Assembly (NCBI GenBank): GCA_007844125.1
Contig: CM017559.1
Span: 33,013,363-33,077,362 of the forward strand
Reading direction: 5' to 3'
Source of the DNA: Sinonovacula constricta
Lineage: Eukaryota > Mollusca > Bivalvia > Cardiida > Solecurtidae
Length of the DNA stretch: 64,000 bases
Below are positions 24,006 through 36,614 of this stretch, one piece after another. Position 1 is the stretch's first letter, and each line of letters starts with the position of its first letter. The notes beneath the pieces are model-generated. The model was not told the origin of the DNA, ran no database searches, and was given only the letters and a program-made list of their open reading frames with translations. The translations under genes were made by a program, and so were the position numbers.

Positions 24006-24469
24006 ATGAAATCAAATCAGAAAGATGACCCACATAACAGTCTGATAAAATATGATTGACTAGTTTAGTGCAGTGACTGACTATGTCAGTATCATCTGCG
24101 ACGGAAGCAGGTCAAGTGGAGGGAGAAAATAACAAGACCATTGTCACTAAACAACAGGAAATACTTGCACAGATAACAATAATAGGACAGGTCTGGTTCA
24201 ACAACTACAATGAAGAAAAAACAATTTAAAACCCATTTATAGCTACATTTCTTATAAATCTCTAAACATTCGTAAGTTTTTAGCTTTAAACTAAATCAAA
24301 ACAACTAGTAATTGTCCTACAGCAACAGCAAGAACTAGAGCCTGATCAGACAGATCCAATGGAAACCCATTACCTGCAACATTTCTTATAAGGTCAAAAA
24401 CATTCTGAGTTTCTTAACCAGAACAAGACAAGCCACTCTGCTAGAGACTTAGCAGCAAAAAGTACAGAA

Positions 24470-24595
24470 ACTGCAGATCCAAATCAGACCCTTTTCAGCA
24501 GCAGAGCTCCAAAGTTATGAATGATGATGATGCTTCCAACTAGAGATGGACAATCTGGATCTACACTCACCATCAGTTTGATAAATTAATGCTTA
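24470..24595 (+). repeat. Palindromic repeat, family P, copy 8
   Basis: actgcagatccaaatcagac is the left arm and gacaatctggatctacactc the right, about 70 bp apart. Confidence 0.6.
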
Positions 24596-24617
24596 GGCAG
24601 GTTACAAGTTGTTAACT

Positions 24618-24832
24618 ACAGGGGCATCCTTTGCCGAGGGGTTAGAGTCGCTGACTTGCAAATTCCTCAGCCCCTCACCGCCTGGGTTTCGAGTCCAGGT
24701 TGGGATGAGAACTTTCATGTGAGGTAGGTTTTTCAGCTAACCTGCAGTCTGGGATCTTCCTCCACCAATAGATAGCTGGACATTGTCAATATGACCTTAA
24801 ATATGTAGGTGCACTGCCACAAGAAACAAACA
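24618..24832 (+). mobile_element. SINE family B, full length, plus orientation
   Basis: Head ggggcatcctttgccgaggg, B box gggtttcgagtcc, body through gggatcttcctccaccaata and gctggacattgtcaatatga, ending near aagaaacaaa. Confidence 0.82.
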
Positions 24833-25079
24833 TATTTACTGCAGATTATAAAAAAATAAGCCTTCCTATAGTATATGATGACAATGCTAGCTTGAATCTG
24901 TCAGTCAGCTATGACAGTGTTTTGTTTGGAGGCCACCCAAAGGCAGATACATGTAGAACACTACTTTAACTATGACAGTATAGCAATCACACACAATTAA
25001 CATTGTTACTAATTGGGCTTATTGTCTGCAATGTGTTGTATTTAATGTATGCCAAACATGTTGACATTAACATAGATGT

Positions 25080-25247
25080 GAAGTCTCCCACTTTTACGAG
25101 GGAGAGTCCCACTTTTAAGGTTCAGAATTACTTGCAAATGAGGGGCATTTTACAAATTTTTAGAAATCTCCCTATTTGGAAACAGATAACTTCCCTGCTT
25201 ATATGCAAATAACAAATCTCCCACTTTGCAAGTGAAAATCTCCCACC
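25080..25247 (+). mobile_element. Dispersed element, family F, copy 3
   Basis: gaagtctcccacttttacga at the left and aatctcccactttgcaagtg at the right, with the conserved core ggaaacagataacttccct. Its ORF is a by-product. Confidence 0.65.
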
Positions 25248-25620
25248 AAAAGCTCACATGCATGCATTAATGCATCTTAAAATTATGTTATGGCACTATC
25301 ATATTTCTCTTTCTGTTGAAATGGAATAAAAAGCATTTTTTCAAGGTGTTAAAATACATAAAACATACTAGAGTAAAACTATGCAATATAGCATAATTAT
25401 TGTTGAATGACAAAAAAAAAATGAATGCCAAATAGAATAGGTTAGGCATAACAAACATGTATTACATAATTCCAACTATCTAGTATTCTTAATATTAAGT
25501 AAGCAGTAAACATTGATTGGTTGTCGTTTCTTTCCATTTTGATTGTTGGCATCAGGTGATGAAAGAGAATACAAATAAAAGCAGATTAAATGCTGCCATT
25601 ACTGTAAATGATTGCATAGT

Positions 25621-25750
25621 ATTTGGGTTTTTTTTACGGCACACCGACACACACCGATGTCTACATAGGTTATAAGAGCAAGTCTACATAGGTTATAAGA
25701 GCAAGTCTACATAGGTTATAAGAGCAAGTCTACATAGGTTATAAGAGCAA
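25621..25750. repeat. LINE 3'-end fragment followed by a 23-bp x 4 array
   Basis: atttgggttttttttacggc then acaccgacac is the same LINE 3' end as at 6.8 kb (minus). It is followed at 25659-25750 by four copies of a 23-bp unit, gtctacataggttataagag plus caa. Confidence 0.82.
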
Positions 25751-25934
25751 GACTTACTTGAGCAAGAGCAACCTTATTGTGTTTTATATTTTAAACTATT
25801 GCCTTTAAAGTTATAGCACACAAACAATGAATTGGTTTAGAGAAACAAGGCATGAGGTGTCAAATTCTTTTTATGATTTCAATGAATACGTGTTAAAACT
25901 GATATGAAGCAGCCATCACTGTTACGAGATGTTT

Positions 25935-26042
25935 GTTTGTTTGTTGTAATTATAGTCGATTACTGTCGATGTCCAGCTAATTATTGGTAGAGGAAGATCC
26001 CAAGACTCAAGTCTGGGTAGAACCACCGGTGCACTGCAGTGT
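25935..26042 (-). mobile_element. SINE family B body fragment
   Basis: gatgtccagctaattattgg and agtctgggtagaaccaccgg identify the family; a TTTG-rich left edge (25932-25944) is the tail. It abuts the 28-bp tandem array. Confidence 0.75.
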
Positions 26043-26071
26043 TACAAGATGCTATAGTGGGATGCTAAATA

Positions 26072-26293
26072 AATGAAACAATACCACATAATATTAATGA
26101 ATGAAACAATACCACATAATATTAATGAATGAAACAATACCACATAATATTAATGAATGAAACAATACCACATAATATTAATGAATGAAACAATACCACA
26201 TAATATTAACGATTGAAACAATACCACATAATATTAACGATTGAAACAATACCACATAATATTAACAAATGAAACAATACCACATAATATTAA
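26072..26293. repeat. Minisatellite, 28-bp unit, about 8 copies
   Basis: Unit aatgaaacaataccacataa followed by tattaatg. The last three copies drift in the final bases (aacgattg, aacaaatg). Confidence 0.93.
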
Positions 26294-26634
26294 AAAACTA
26301 AAACTAAACAGACGCTCTAGGAAAGCAACAGAGTATAAACCTCAACCATATCTAATGACAAAAATAATTTGTCCAGGTTTACAAAGTAAAATGTTTTCAC
26401 ACATGTTGCTTATAAAATGAACCTTAAACATCTCAGCCATGTCTTGCTGCCAGCTTGAATCCTCAGTTATTTGCATTATGTTCCTGTTTTATTATTGCTT
26501 AACACTGTTTCGATACACTGCATCTTGTTTTCAAACCTCTTACTCTGCTTGTTGTGTTAACTTTTCAGACTGATGAGTGACTTAATCACAATGACATGCA
26601 AAGATATCAAGAAAAGAGCTGCATACCATTGTTT

Positions 26635-26892
26635 TATTTATTGTTTTTTATTTACTTTTACACAGCACAAACACTATTATGGTCATATTGGATCAGCTAC
26701 ATGTAATTATGGCTGAGGAAGACTCTAGACTTATGCCTGGGTACAACAGTGGCGTCAGGCAGGATAGCAGGAATACCTCCCCACATGAAAGTTTACGTAT
26801 ATATGCCCCAACTGGGACTCAAACCTACTTGGTGATAGACTGAGAAGTTACAAGTCAGTGATAGGAACTGCTCAGCCATGGGCACCCCCTAG
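26635..26892 (-). mobile_element. SINE family B, full length, diverged
   Basis: A T-rich tail at the left, body with ggtcatattggatcagctac, and a head at the right with gggactcaaacc and ccatgggcacccc (minus-strand B box and 5' end). Confidence 0.72.
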
Positions 26893-27004
26893 TTGCAGAC
26901 TTTTAACCTTCAGTCTCCATGGCCCCTAACTTAGTGGGTTCAAGTCATGGTTAACATGTGTTGAGGTCTTTCAGCTGACCTGAGGCACAATAATGAACCT
27001 ATTC

Positions 27005-27105
27005 AGACATTTGTTTTGTTTTTGAGGTTTATCGTTCCATCAACAATATTTAAGTTATTTGGAGATTATTGTCAACTGCAAGCAAGTATAATGCTGCCAG
27101 TCAAA
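27005..27105 (-). mobile_element. SINE family C 3'-end fragment
   Basis: gaggtttatcgttccatcaa and ttatttggagattattgtca are the diverged reverse of the family C tail region. Confidence 0.65.
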
Positions 27106-27220
27106 TTATCATAACACTGGGCCTACCAGTCATTAGACAATCCTTATATAAGATTAAGTGTTACCAAGGGAGCTATGAAATTATTTTATTTTTAATAAAT
27201 AGGCTTGCTAATCTGGATCT

Positions 27221-29720
27221 ACACAATTTGCCAAGATTTGCCAAGCCCTGATCAGAATGTACAACCTTTGCTTAGATTAACAAAGGCCTTATCAGAATGT
27301 ACACCCTTTGCTAAGATAAACAAAGGCCTGATCAGAATGTACACCCTTTGCTTAGATTAACAAAGGCCTGATCAGAATGTACACCCTTTGCTTAGATTAA
27401 CAAAGGCCTGATCAGAATGTACACCCTTTGATAAGATTAACAAAGGCCTTATCAGAATGTACACCCTTTGCTAAGATAAACAAAGGCCTGATCAGAATGT
27501 ACACCCTTTGCTTAGATTAACAAAGGCCTGATCAGAATGTACACCCTTTGCCTAGATTAACAAAGGCCTGATCAGAATGTACACCCTTTGATAAGATTAA
27601 CAAAGGCCTTATCAGAATGTACACCCTTTGCATAGATTAACAAAGGCCTTATCAGAATGTACACCCTTTGCTAAGATAAACAAAGGCCTGATCAGAATGT
27701 ACACCCTTTGCTTAGATTAACAAAGGCCTGATCAGAATGTACACCCTTTGCCTAGATTAACAAAGGCCTGATCAGAATGTACACCCTTTGATAAGATTAA
27801 CAAAGGCCTGATCAGAATGTACACCCTTTGCCTAGATTAACAAAGGCCTTATCAGAATGTACACCCTTTGCCTAGATTAACAAAGGCCTGATCAGAATGT
27901 ACACCCTTTGCTAAGATTAACAAAGGTCTTATCAGAATGTACACCCTTTGCTTAGATTAACAAAGGCCTGATCAGAATGTACACCCTTTGCCTAGATTAA
28001 CAAAGGCCTGATCAGAATGTACACCTTTTGCTAAGATTAACAAAGGCCTGATCAGAATGTACACCCTTTGCTTAGATTAACAAAGGCCTGATCAGAATGT
28101 ACACCCTTTGCTAGGATTAACAAAGGCCTGATCAGAATGTACACCTTTTGCTAAGATTAACAAAGGCCTGATCAGAATGTACACCTTTTGCTTAGATTAA
28201 CAAAGGCCTGATCAGAATGTACACCCTTTGCTTAGATTAACAAAGGCCTGATCAGAATGTACACCTTTTGCTAAGATTAACAAAGGCCTGATCAGAATGT
28301 ACACCTTTTGCTTAGATTAACAAAGGCCTGATCAGAATGTACACCTTTTGCTAAGATTAACAAAGGCCTGATCAGAATGTACACCTTTTGCTTAGATTAA
28401 CAAAGGCCTGATCAGAATGTACACCTTTTGCTTAGATTAACAAAGGCCTGATCAGAATGTACACCCTTTGCTAGGATTAACAAAGGCCTGATCAGAATGT
28501 ACACCTTTTGCTAAGATTAACAAAGGCCTGATCAGAATGTACACCCTTTGCTTAGATTAACAAAGGCCTGATCAGAATGTACACCTTTTGCTTAGATTAA
28601 CAAAGGCCTGATCAGAATGTACACCCTTTGCTTAGATGAACAAAGGCCTGATCAGAATGTACACCTTTTGCTAAGATTAACAAAGGCCTGATCAGAATGT
28701 ACACCTTTTGCTTAGATTAACAAAGGCCTGATCAGAATGTACACCTTTTGCTAAGATTAACAAAGGCCTGATCAGAATGTACACCTTTTGCTTAGATTAA
28801 CAAAGGCCTGATCAGAATGTACACCTTTTGCTTAGATTAACAAAGGCCTGATCAGAATGTACACCCTTTGCTAGGATTAACAAAGGCCTGATCAGAATGT
28901 ACACCTTTTGCTAAGATTAACAAAGGCCTGATCAGAATGTACACCCTTTGCTTAGATTAACAAAGGCCTGATCAGAATGTACACCCTTTGCTTAGATTAA
29001 CAAAGGCCTGATCAGAATGTACACCCTTTGCTAGGATTAACAAAGGCCTGATCAGAATGTACACCTTTTGTTAAGATTAACAAAGGCCTGATCAGAATGT
29101 ACACCCTTTGCTAAGATTAACAAAGGCCTGATCAGAATGTACACCCTTTGCTTAGATTAACAAAGGCCTGATCAGAATGTACACCCTTTGCCTAGATTAA
29201 CAAAGGCCTGATCAGAATGTACACCCTTTGCTTAGATTAACAAAGGCCTGATCAGAATGTACACCCTTTGCTAGGATTAACAAAGGCCTGATCAGAATGT
29301 ACACCTTTTGCTAAGATTAACAAAGGCCTGATCAGAATGTACACCCTTTGCTAAGATTAACAAAGGCCTGATCAGAATGTACACCCTTTGCATAGATTAA
29401 CAAAGGCCTGATCAGAATGTACACCCTTTGCGTAGATTAACAAAGGCCTGACCAGAATGTACACCCTTTGCTAAGATATACAAAGGCCTGATCAGAATGT
29501 ACACCCTTTGCTAAGATTAACAAAGGCCTGATCAGAATGTACACCCTTTGCGTAGATTAACAAAGGCCTGACCAGAATGTACACCCTTTGCTAAGATATA
29601 CAAAGGCCTGATCAGGATGTACACCCTTTGCTAAGATTTTCCAAGGCCTGATCAGTATGTATACAATCTGCTAAGATTTGCCAAGGTCTGACCAGGATGT
29701 ACACTATTTGCCGTGAGTTG
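27221..29720. repeat. Satellite-like array, 40-bp unit, about 62 copies
   Basis: The unit is caaaggcctgatcagaatgt followed by acaccctttgcttagattaa. Copies differ mainly at the TTTGC-N-N-AG position (ctaag, cttag, cctag, ctagg, gataag) and at CCC versus TTT before TTTGC. Each has CCTTTG and CAAAGG in inverted orientation. GATCAGAATGTACACC resembles the family P right arm, and both edges decay into recognisable family P sequence (27204-27240 and 29690-29720). Confidence 0.96.
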
Positions 29721-30103
29721 TCGAGGCCTAATCCAGATCTACTTAATCTGTGTATGCTTGAACTATTCATGCTTAGCAGGTGTAGAATTATGAGTACTGT
29801 GCAAGTGTTAATGTATAAATCATGTAAGTGTCTGGTGTATATTAGATGGATTGTTAAATAATTACAGCGAAACACTGCAACAAGTGTTAGATAGTATCAG
29901 TAAGCAAACAGTGCAACCTTTATCTCATTTTGATCATCAATAAATATGTTGATCTTAATGTAACACAACCATTTAATGCTTGAGCAGAGGAAACTGAAAC
30001 TAAGCTTATTGAGATATCTGAAATTTTTACCATTGCTTAAGTGTTTTGTTCAGCATATAAACGTATCATATAGAACCACAGGATCTACACTTTATATTAT
30101 TAG

Positions 30104-30611
30104 AAGGTGGTATCCGACAGTTTGCCTACATCACATGTATGTAACAATTTCTCTTACCAATACTTTGGGGAATTTGAGCATGATTCCTGCATAAACTCAC
30201 ACTTAAGTTTAAGTAAAGATGATTTTGAACACAATCTTTTCCTGGGCTGAACTAATTGTAAAAAAATTGTTCTAATTGGTCATTCTTTCTAAATCTATAA
30301 ATAAGCGCAATACTCAGATTTCTGCTAAAAATGGATATTGACGTCAGAGTGGATTATCTATATAATGATACAACTTGATCTCATAAATAAGTGTGGTCAT
30401 GTGGTTTTCTTAGTTTAAAAATAGCTAACTATGCATCGTGGCTTAGATAGGAAATACCTGTTTGCAATGACGAGTGGAGATTATGCTTCACTGTTCACAC
30501 TGATCAAGGGCATCAACAAACAGCATTTTGCATGACCATTTAAGGTAACAATGACTTATTATTATTATTTTTTTTAAATGATTGATTCAAACTATAGGAT
30601 ACCATCTTAAA
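30104..30611 (+). mobile_element. TIR (MITE-like) element, family M, copy 3 (full length)
   Basis: Starts AAGGTGGTATCCGACAGTTT and ends caaactataggataccatct, an imperfect inverted repeat of the start. The core has CTAAAAATGG at 30325 (one mismatch to MEF2), TGACGTCA at 30339-30346 and TTAAAAATAG at 30415-30424. It lies just right of the 40-bp satellite. Confidence 0.85.
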
Positions 30612-30989
30612 ATCCTTGCGACACTATCAAACTAATGAGTGTTAGGATTAATATAGAGGAACATACATGACGTATTTTCCCAGATGTGTAGTTGGCAGAA
30701 AAAGCTTGGTTGTTCGCTTAAAATGAAAGAAAAATATCTGAAAACTATGGCAATGCTTCTGATGCCTCGGTCCTATTTACAACATAATCTATAAAGGACA
30801 AATGTTCACATCTAGCACTCAGAGGTAATGTTTGAATGCAGTATTTATTAGGTTGTTACATAAATTAAATAGAAAAAAAAAAATAAATAAATAAATAAAT
30901 AATGTAAATTGACTGCCAATTTCAAATGATGTATGAAATCAATTTTCCCACACCTCTGTTTTGTTTTGATAAAAAATAATACTTAATAT

Positions 30990-31095
30990 TTTTTAGCCAT
31001 TTTGACATTTGATGTTATCAATAGAGGAAGAACCCTGACAAACATCTGTGTAGAGAGCCACAGAGGTACAGACATAGGATGTTGGAAGTCAGCTA
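30990..31095 (-). mobile_element. SINE family B body fragment (degenerate)
   Basis: atagaggaagaaccctgac followed by atctgtgtagagagccac is a decayed form of the family B body. The following 31.6-31.8 kb segment (tgtagaaccactgtgcactg) is a further degenerate piece. Confidence 0.5.
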
Positions 31096-31974
31096 ATTTA
31101 ACATCCTGGCTATGGCCCCTATTTTTCTTGCAATCAGAGATAGGCACAATGTTCAAACAACATCCTTTAATGTAGAACAACATTTACAGTCTCAATTTCA
31201 TAATGAAAATATATCAAGAAATATTATTTTGTTTAATTTTTATCTGATGGAAGAGATCGCATTTAAATTGATACCATTTCAAAATAGACATCTGACTAAT
31301 TATGACGTTAACTCAGGTGGAGCATGTCACCATACACTACAATAAACAGGATCCACAAAGCAGATAATTCACTAACTGTGTGGGTTTTAAATTATATTTA
31401 TAGGTTGTAACTGCCTCAATTCATTAAATGTTTAAAATGCGTAGGTGTTTGATGCAATAATTAAACATGTAAACAGTTTCGTAGTAAAGTGACAAGCACT
31501 TTTATAGGTTTTCAGTCAAGGTTAGGTAAGTTTTCAAATTACAATGTATTGTAATATCTATTGGTTATTTTATGATAAAAAACATTAGCATTATGTCAAT
31601 ATGTCATTACATATCATCAATGTAGAACCACTGTGCACTGACATATCACAGGTCTGTTGGGAGACCATCTCATATGATAACAGAACAGAGAACAGATGTT
31701 CATCCAGACTGAAAAATTCACCTGTCTGTTTTAAAAGAAGAAGAAGCGACCAACTCTGCCATGAAATTGCCAAGGTGACAAACACTTACTCATAATCTTT
31801 TACAGGGCAGACAAATGCTAAAATTCTTGTTCAAGAAAAAATAAATATGTGTGAATTTTTGCCTGCCCTTGTAAAGTAACTGTTGAGACTTTATATTTCT
31901 TGAAAATGTTTAGCTTTTGTCTGCCCATGCAAATATATCAGAAGGGTACAGATCACTTCAGGCACTATGTTGGT

Positions 31975-32280
31975 GACTTAAACCATCTGGCCAATAAGGT
32001 ACTAAGTTGGGGGTTAGAACCATCTGGACAAAGTGGCACTAAGTTGTTGACTGCCACCCTCTGGCCAAAGAAGCACAAAGTTGGTGACTTGAACCATCTG
32101 GTCAATAAGGTACTAAGTTGGGGGCTAGAACCATCTGGACAAAGTGGCACTAAGTTGTTGATTGCACCCTCTGGCAAAAGAGGCACAAAGTTGGTGACTT
32201 GAGCCATCTTGCCAAAGAGGCACTTAGTTTGTGATTAAACCATCTGGTCAAAGCGTCATTTAGGACTTGAACCACCTCCT
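31975..32280. repeat. Minisatellite, about 37-bp unit, about 8 diverged copies
   Basis: Unit ccatctggccaataaggtac followed by taagttgggggttagaa; ccatctgg at 31983 and 32020 sets the period. Short open frames on both strands come from the repeat. Confidence 0.88.
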
Positions 32281-32404
32281 AGACCATAGAAAACATGGTT
32301 TAAGACTGTCACATTTGACATGAAGGCTCTTGGCATCAGCTTTGATGAAGCCAAAGATAAAGCCAGATGGAGAGCTGCCATTGTTGGAGCTAAGGCTATT
32401 GTTT

Positions 32405-32585
32405 TGCTTTTGTTTTTGAAATCTATCACAGCAACCAATTATGGCAATGACAGCAACTTCCAGCTATTTATTGACAAGGACCCCAGACAAATGTCGCAGA
32501 ATCTGCGATTCACTGTGATCAGCTGGAATACATTCCTAAATTAATTCCTTCACCCCGATCACGACTCAAACAGATTCTGTAATTG
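32405..32585 (-). mobile_element. SINE family B fragment (degenerate)
   Basis: The sequence tttgaaatctatcacagcaa then acttccagctatttattgac and ggaccccagacaaatgtc follows the family B body. The right-hand head is too decayed to delimit. Confidence 0.55.
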
Positions 32586-33118
32586 GCCAAGCAATCATGG
32601 GAGTTCATTGTAACTTTAATGATGGTGATTATTGTCTTAAGCAAATAATTAACATTATGTATTCCTTATGAATAATTTTTTGCATGCTATGACTTAGAAA
32701 CGCTAAACTCCATTAGGGTTAGGATTGCTTAGTGTTTAATATTTAAATTGGCACTTCTGAGGCCTTTTAAGTTAAATCTTAGATAATCCATTAATAACTT
32801 TGTTGCTACTGTACTTTGGAATAAAGGATGAAACAGATGCTTAAGTTTAAACAACTTCTGTAGATATGTTAGTTATTTAAATAATATATTTCAAAGGATG
32901 TGTTTTTATTTATGTGAACATAGCCACTTTTGTTTGCTTAAATCAACACTCTGTCCTTCAAAACCCTTGTGTTTGCCAAAATAACCAATACAATAAGGAC
33001 ATATTTTACAATATGTAAAAATAACCATCCATAAAACATTATGCTGCCTATTTAGTTGGTCATAAATTTTAACTCTTTACCCTGCTAAGTATGAACTGAC
33101 CAGGCTTAGGTAAAAATG

Positions 33119-33186
33119 GAGGTCCAGATCAGCCAGCTTCTGCTTCTGCAAGAAGCAGTCTGTTCAGGTTCAACTATTTGCAGGCA
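33119..33186 (+). repeat. Palindromic repeat, family P, copy 9
   Basis: gaggtccagatcagccagct on the left and ctgttcaggttcaactattt on the right; the intervening ttctgcaagaagcag is itself self-complementary. Confidence 0.6.
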
Positions 33187-33248
33187 AGTCCATAGTAATA
33201 TGACTTGTAACATTTTCATATTATAGAAAGGCAAAAATAAAAAAATAA

Positions 33249-33860
33249 GCATGGACCAAGTATGGGTTAAATAAGGTCTGAGTATGACCTAAGTATGGGC
33301 TAAGTATGGCCTAAGTATGGCCAAATAAGGTCTGAGTATGGCCTAAGTATGGACTAAATATGGGCCAAGTATTGCCTAAGTATAGCCTAAGTATGTGCTA
33401 AGTATGGGCCATGTATAGGCTAAATATGGGCTAAGTAAGGGCCAAGTATGGGTCAAGCATGGCCTAAGTATGGGCCAAGTATGGACCAAGTATGGACCAA
33501 GTATGGCCAAGTATGGCCGAAGTATGACTGAAGTATGGACTAAGTATACGCTAAGTATGGACTAAGAATTGGTCAAGTATGGGCCAAGCATAGCCTAAAT
33601 ATGGTCTAAGTATGGGCTAAGTATGGACTAAGTATGGGTCAAATATGGTCTAAGTATAGACTAATTATGAGCTAAGTATGGGCTAAGTATGGACCAAGTA
33701 TGGGTCAAGTATGGGCCAAGCATGGTCTAAGTATTGGCTAAGTATGGACCAAGTATGGGTCAAGTATGGACCAAGTATTGACTAAGTATGGGCCAAGCAT
33801 GGCCTGAGTATGGGCTAAGTATGGATTAAGTATGGACTAAGTATGGGTCAAGTATGGGCT
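33249..33860. repeat. Short-unit array, 10-11 bp, about 57 copies
   Basis: Variants of (g)ctaagtatgg and (g)ccaagtatgg repeat with little interruption. Copies alternate between CTAAG and CCAAG forms without an obvious fixed order. Confidence 0.93.
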
Positions 33861-34735
33861 ATTAACAAGTGGTTCATTCTGACAGTTAATCAAAAATCTA
33901 AACTATAGACCAAGGCCTCCCAGGTGGTACAGTCATCTCAGTTCTAAAATTGAAAGGTTGCAGATTTGACTCCTGGCTAAGGTATGATAATCTCTTTAAG
34001 CAGATACATGTAGAGCTTCTCCACTTTCTCTTGGATTTCAACATTTGTTCTAAAGTCAGTTGACCTGATGGCAGAATAATTAAATATCATAATGGATTGT
34101 TGAATTATGCCTGGATTTCTACAGATGCGGAGCTGACTGGCAGAGAAATTGCAAATATTATTGCATTTTTTTTTACCCCATCCAGGACTTTGTTCATCAA
34201 AATTTCCCAACCACTCAACAATAATTAAATTCTTCTTTATAGTTACTCAAGAATAAATCATGACCAGAAGGTGTTCTTTTGAAAAATTATCAAAAAATCA
34301 TAATCCAAGTTCATAAACCTTTGAAGAATTTCACGCTTTTTCTTCATTTGCCCTATACAGGGTTCATAAATGAGCTTACAGAACTGTTCATGAACTTCAA
34401 TTATGAACTGTGTTGAGACAGCTTATAAATGATGAACAAATGGCTACAGTAGTTAGAAATAGTTCATGCACTATTCAGAAGAGGTTCATAATTTCAAGAA
34501 CTTTCAGCTGGGACAGTTTTTTGATTTTATATAACATATCACACAAATGGCAGGACTAAGCCTCTTGTAAGAAAACACCTATAAACGATTAAAATATCAT
34601 TTAGGTCAATGAACCCATGTCTTTAGGTAGCCACGCACTTATCTAATACCTTCCACAAGTGTTACTTTTTAACCTGTTTTTTAAACCCTTTACCCTACTT
34701 CAAAAATATATGTCAAGACACATTTATTATGATTA

Positions 34736-35120
34736 ATAGATCCTGATCAAATTATGATTCACCAGGAAATGTAGATCCCGATCAAATTATGATTCAACAG
34801 GAAATGTAGATCCCGATCAAATTACGATTCAACAGGAAATGTAGATCCTGATCAAATTATGATTCAACAGGAAATGTAGATCCCGATCAAATTACGATTC
34901 AACAGGAAATGTAGATCCTGATCAAATTTTGATTCAACAGGAATGTAGATCCTGATCAAATCATGATTCAACAGGAAATGTAATCCTGATCAAATTATGA
35001 TTCTACAGGAAATGTAATCCTGATCAAATTATGATTCAACAGGAAATAAAGATCCCGATCAAATTATAATTCAACTTCAACTTTAGATCCTGAGCAAATC
35101 ATGTTTTAACAGCAAATGTA
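34736..35120. repeat. Minisatellite, 35-bp unit, about 11 copies, derived from family P
   Basis: Unit gtagatcctgatcaaattat followed by gattcaacaggaaat. GTAGATCCTGATCA is the left arm of family P, so the array appears to have arisen by tandem expansion of one arm. The last copies are decayed. Confidence 0.92.
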
Positions 35121-35589
35121 GCTCCTGATCAAACAGCTTTCTGTACACTATTGGACAAATACTTGTAAAAGTGTTCTTAGCATGACAAGAGTTAAAAGAG
35201 AATATTTTAGCTCTACTAAACATAACCACAATCATCAAGGTTAAGTCAATAAGACTCACACTAAAGTACATTCTAATTGTCACACAAAGTTAAGGGCAGT
35301 TTGAGGGTGTTATCAGGCGAAAGGGGTTTAAAAGGGACTTTGACTGACCAAATATTTGTCCAAGCCCCACCCAAAGTGTCAGCTTTTGCAAGATTTCATT
35401 GAGTCAGTGTCCCCAGTGTCAAAGATAATGAAATCATTATACACACTGTATTGTCCTTCAATATCAATGTTTTGAAAAATATTGCACTGACCAAACAGGT
35501 CAGCAAAAAGGGGGATTACTCTAGATTAAACAGAACAAGATAAGGGTTGTATCAGCTGCCTATAATCCATAACCTGATGCACATTGGTT

Positions 35590-35812
35590 TTACAGTTTTT
35601 GAAATTCATCGCAGTGACCTATTATGATCATTATAGCAATGTCCAGCTATTTTAGGTGGAGGAAGTCACAAGACAAATGTCTGTGTAGAATCACTGGAAC
35701 ACTGCAGGTCAGTTAGAAGACTTTCCCACAGTAAGTCCTTGCTTTGAATGGGACTTGAATTCTGCATTTGGAGGCTAAGCAGTCAGGTGTAATAGAAATT
35801 GGTGGCTCTACC
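35590..35812 (-). mobile_element. SINE family B, abutting a SINE C copy
   Basis: Body gcaatgtccagctattttag and gtgtagaatcactggaacac, then the head remnant ending in ggtggctctacca. A minus-oriented family C SINE starts immediately to its right, so one inserted into or next to the other. Confidence 0.75.
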
Positions 35813-35814
35813 AA

Positions 35815-36000
35815 AACACAGCCACATTATCTTGACACCGGGCCAACCAGTTGTAGAACTACCCTTATATTTGTGCGAGCGTAAGCAAGAGAGCTATACA
35901 ACTACCATTTTAATGACTTTGGTATGTGGCGGCCGGGGATCGAACCCAAGGCCTCCTGTACCTGGAGCCGATGCTCTACCGACTGCACTACCAGGTTTAG
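35815..36000 (-). mobile_element. SINE family C, 3'-truncated, with intact tRNA-like head
   Basis: The minus-strand head cctggtagtgcagtcggtag and B box gggttcgatccc are clear, followed by the first half of the body (gccaaccagttgtagaacta on the plus strand). It stops where the family B SINE begins. Confidence 0.82.
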
Positions 36001-36008
36001 TACAAAAA

Positions 36009-36083
36009 CAGTATAGATCCAGATCTACCTGGGAAACAACCTAGAGCTACCTGATCAGGAGCTTCACAATTTGCGACTGATTC
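36009..36083 (+). repeat. Palindromic repeat, family P, copy 10
   Basis: cagtatagatccagatctac, then ctacctgatcaggagcttca and caatttgc. It abuts the SINE C head. Confidence 0.6.
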
Positions 36084-36614
36084 TGTAACAATATATCTTG
36101 GTACCACTGCATGTGATGTAAGAAGCTGACATACATTAAATATGGGATTAAAAGCTATACTTAACAAGATAGGTACTAAAATAAAATTACAGCACATGGC
36201 TATTATCAGCAGTAATACACCTACAACAGCTGGTATGGATGCAACTAAACACAAAAGCTGTGGTTCTACCATCATATTATTTATAGGGGCTCATCTTCTC
36301 ATAATCATGCAACAGCTGTAAAACATGAACTATCCTGGGCTATTGAGGAGGAATAGAAATTAACAGATAGAAACAGCTTGTTGGTTTAAGGTTGAGACAG
36401 AATAGTCACAAAATTGTTCAATGGGGTACATTGGTGAAATGGAAATTGTCTCCCTTGTTAGTTAATATCCAAGGTATTCCAAACACTAGGTATGTCCTTT
36501 TATTTGGAATTCTTGGACTTTATTGCCTGTTGCTTTGTAGATATTGTAAATGCAAACAGCAAAATTTCTTTTGCATATATATAAGCTTACAATTCATTTA
36601 AATACTTATAGATA

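Noticed and set aside
27221..29720. CRISPR-like array
   Set aside because: Units are contiguous 40-bp monomers with no unique spacers, in animal DNA.
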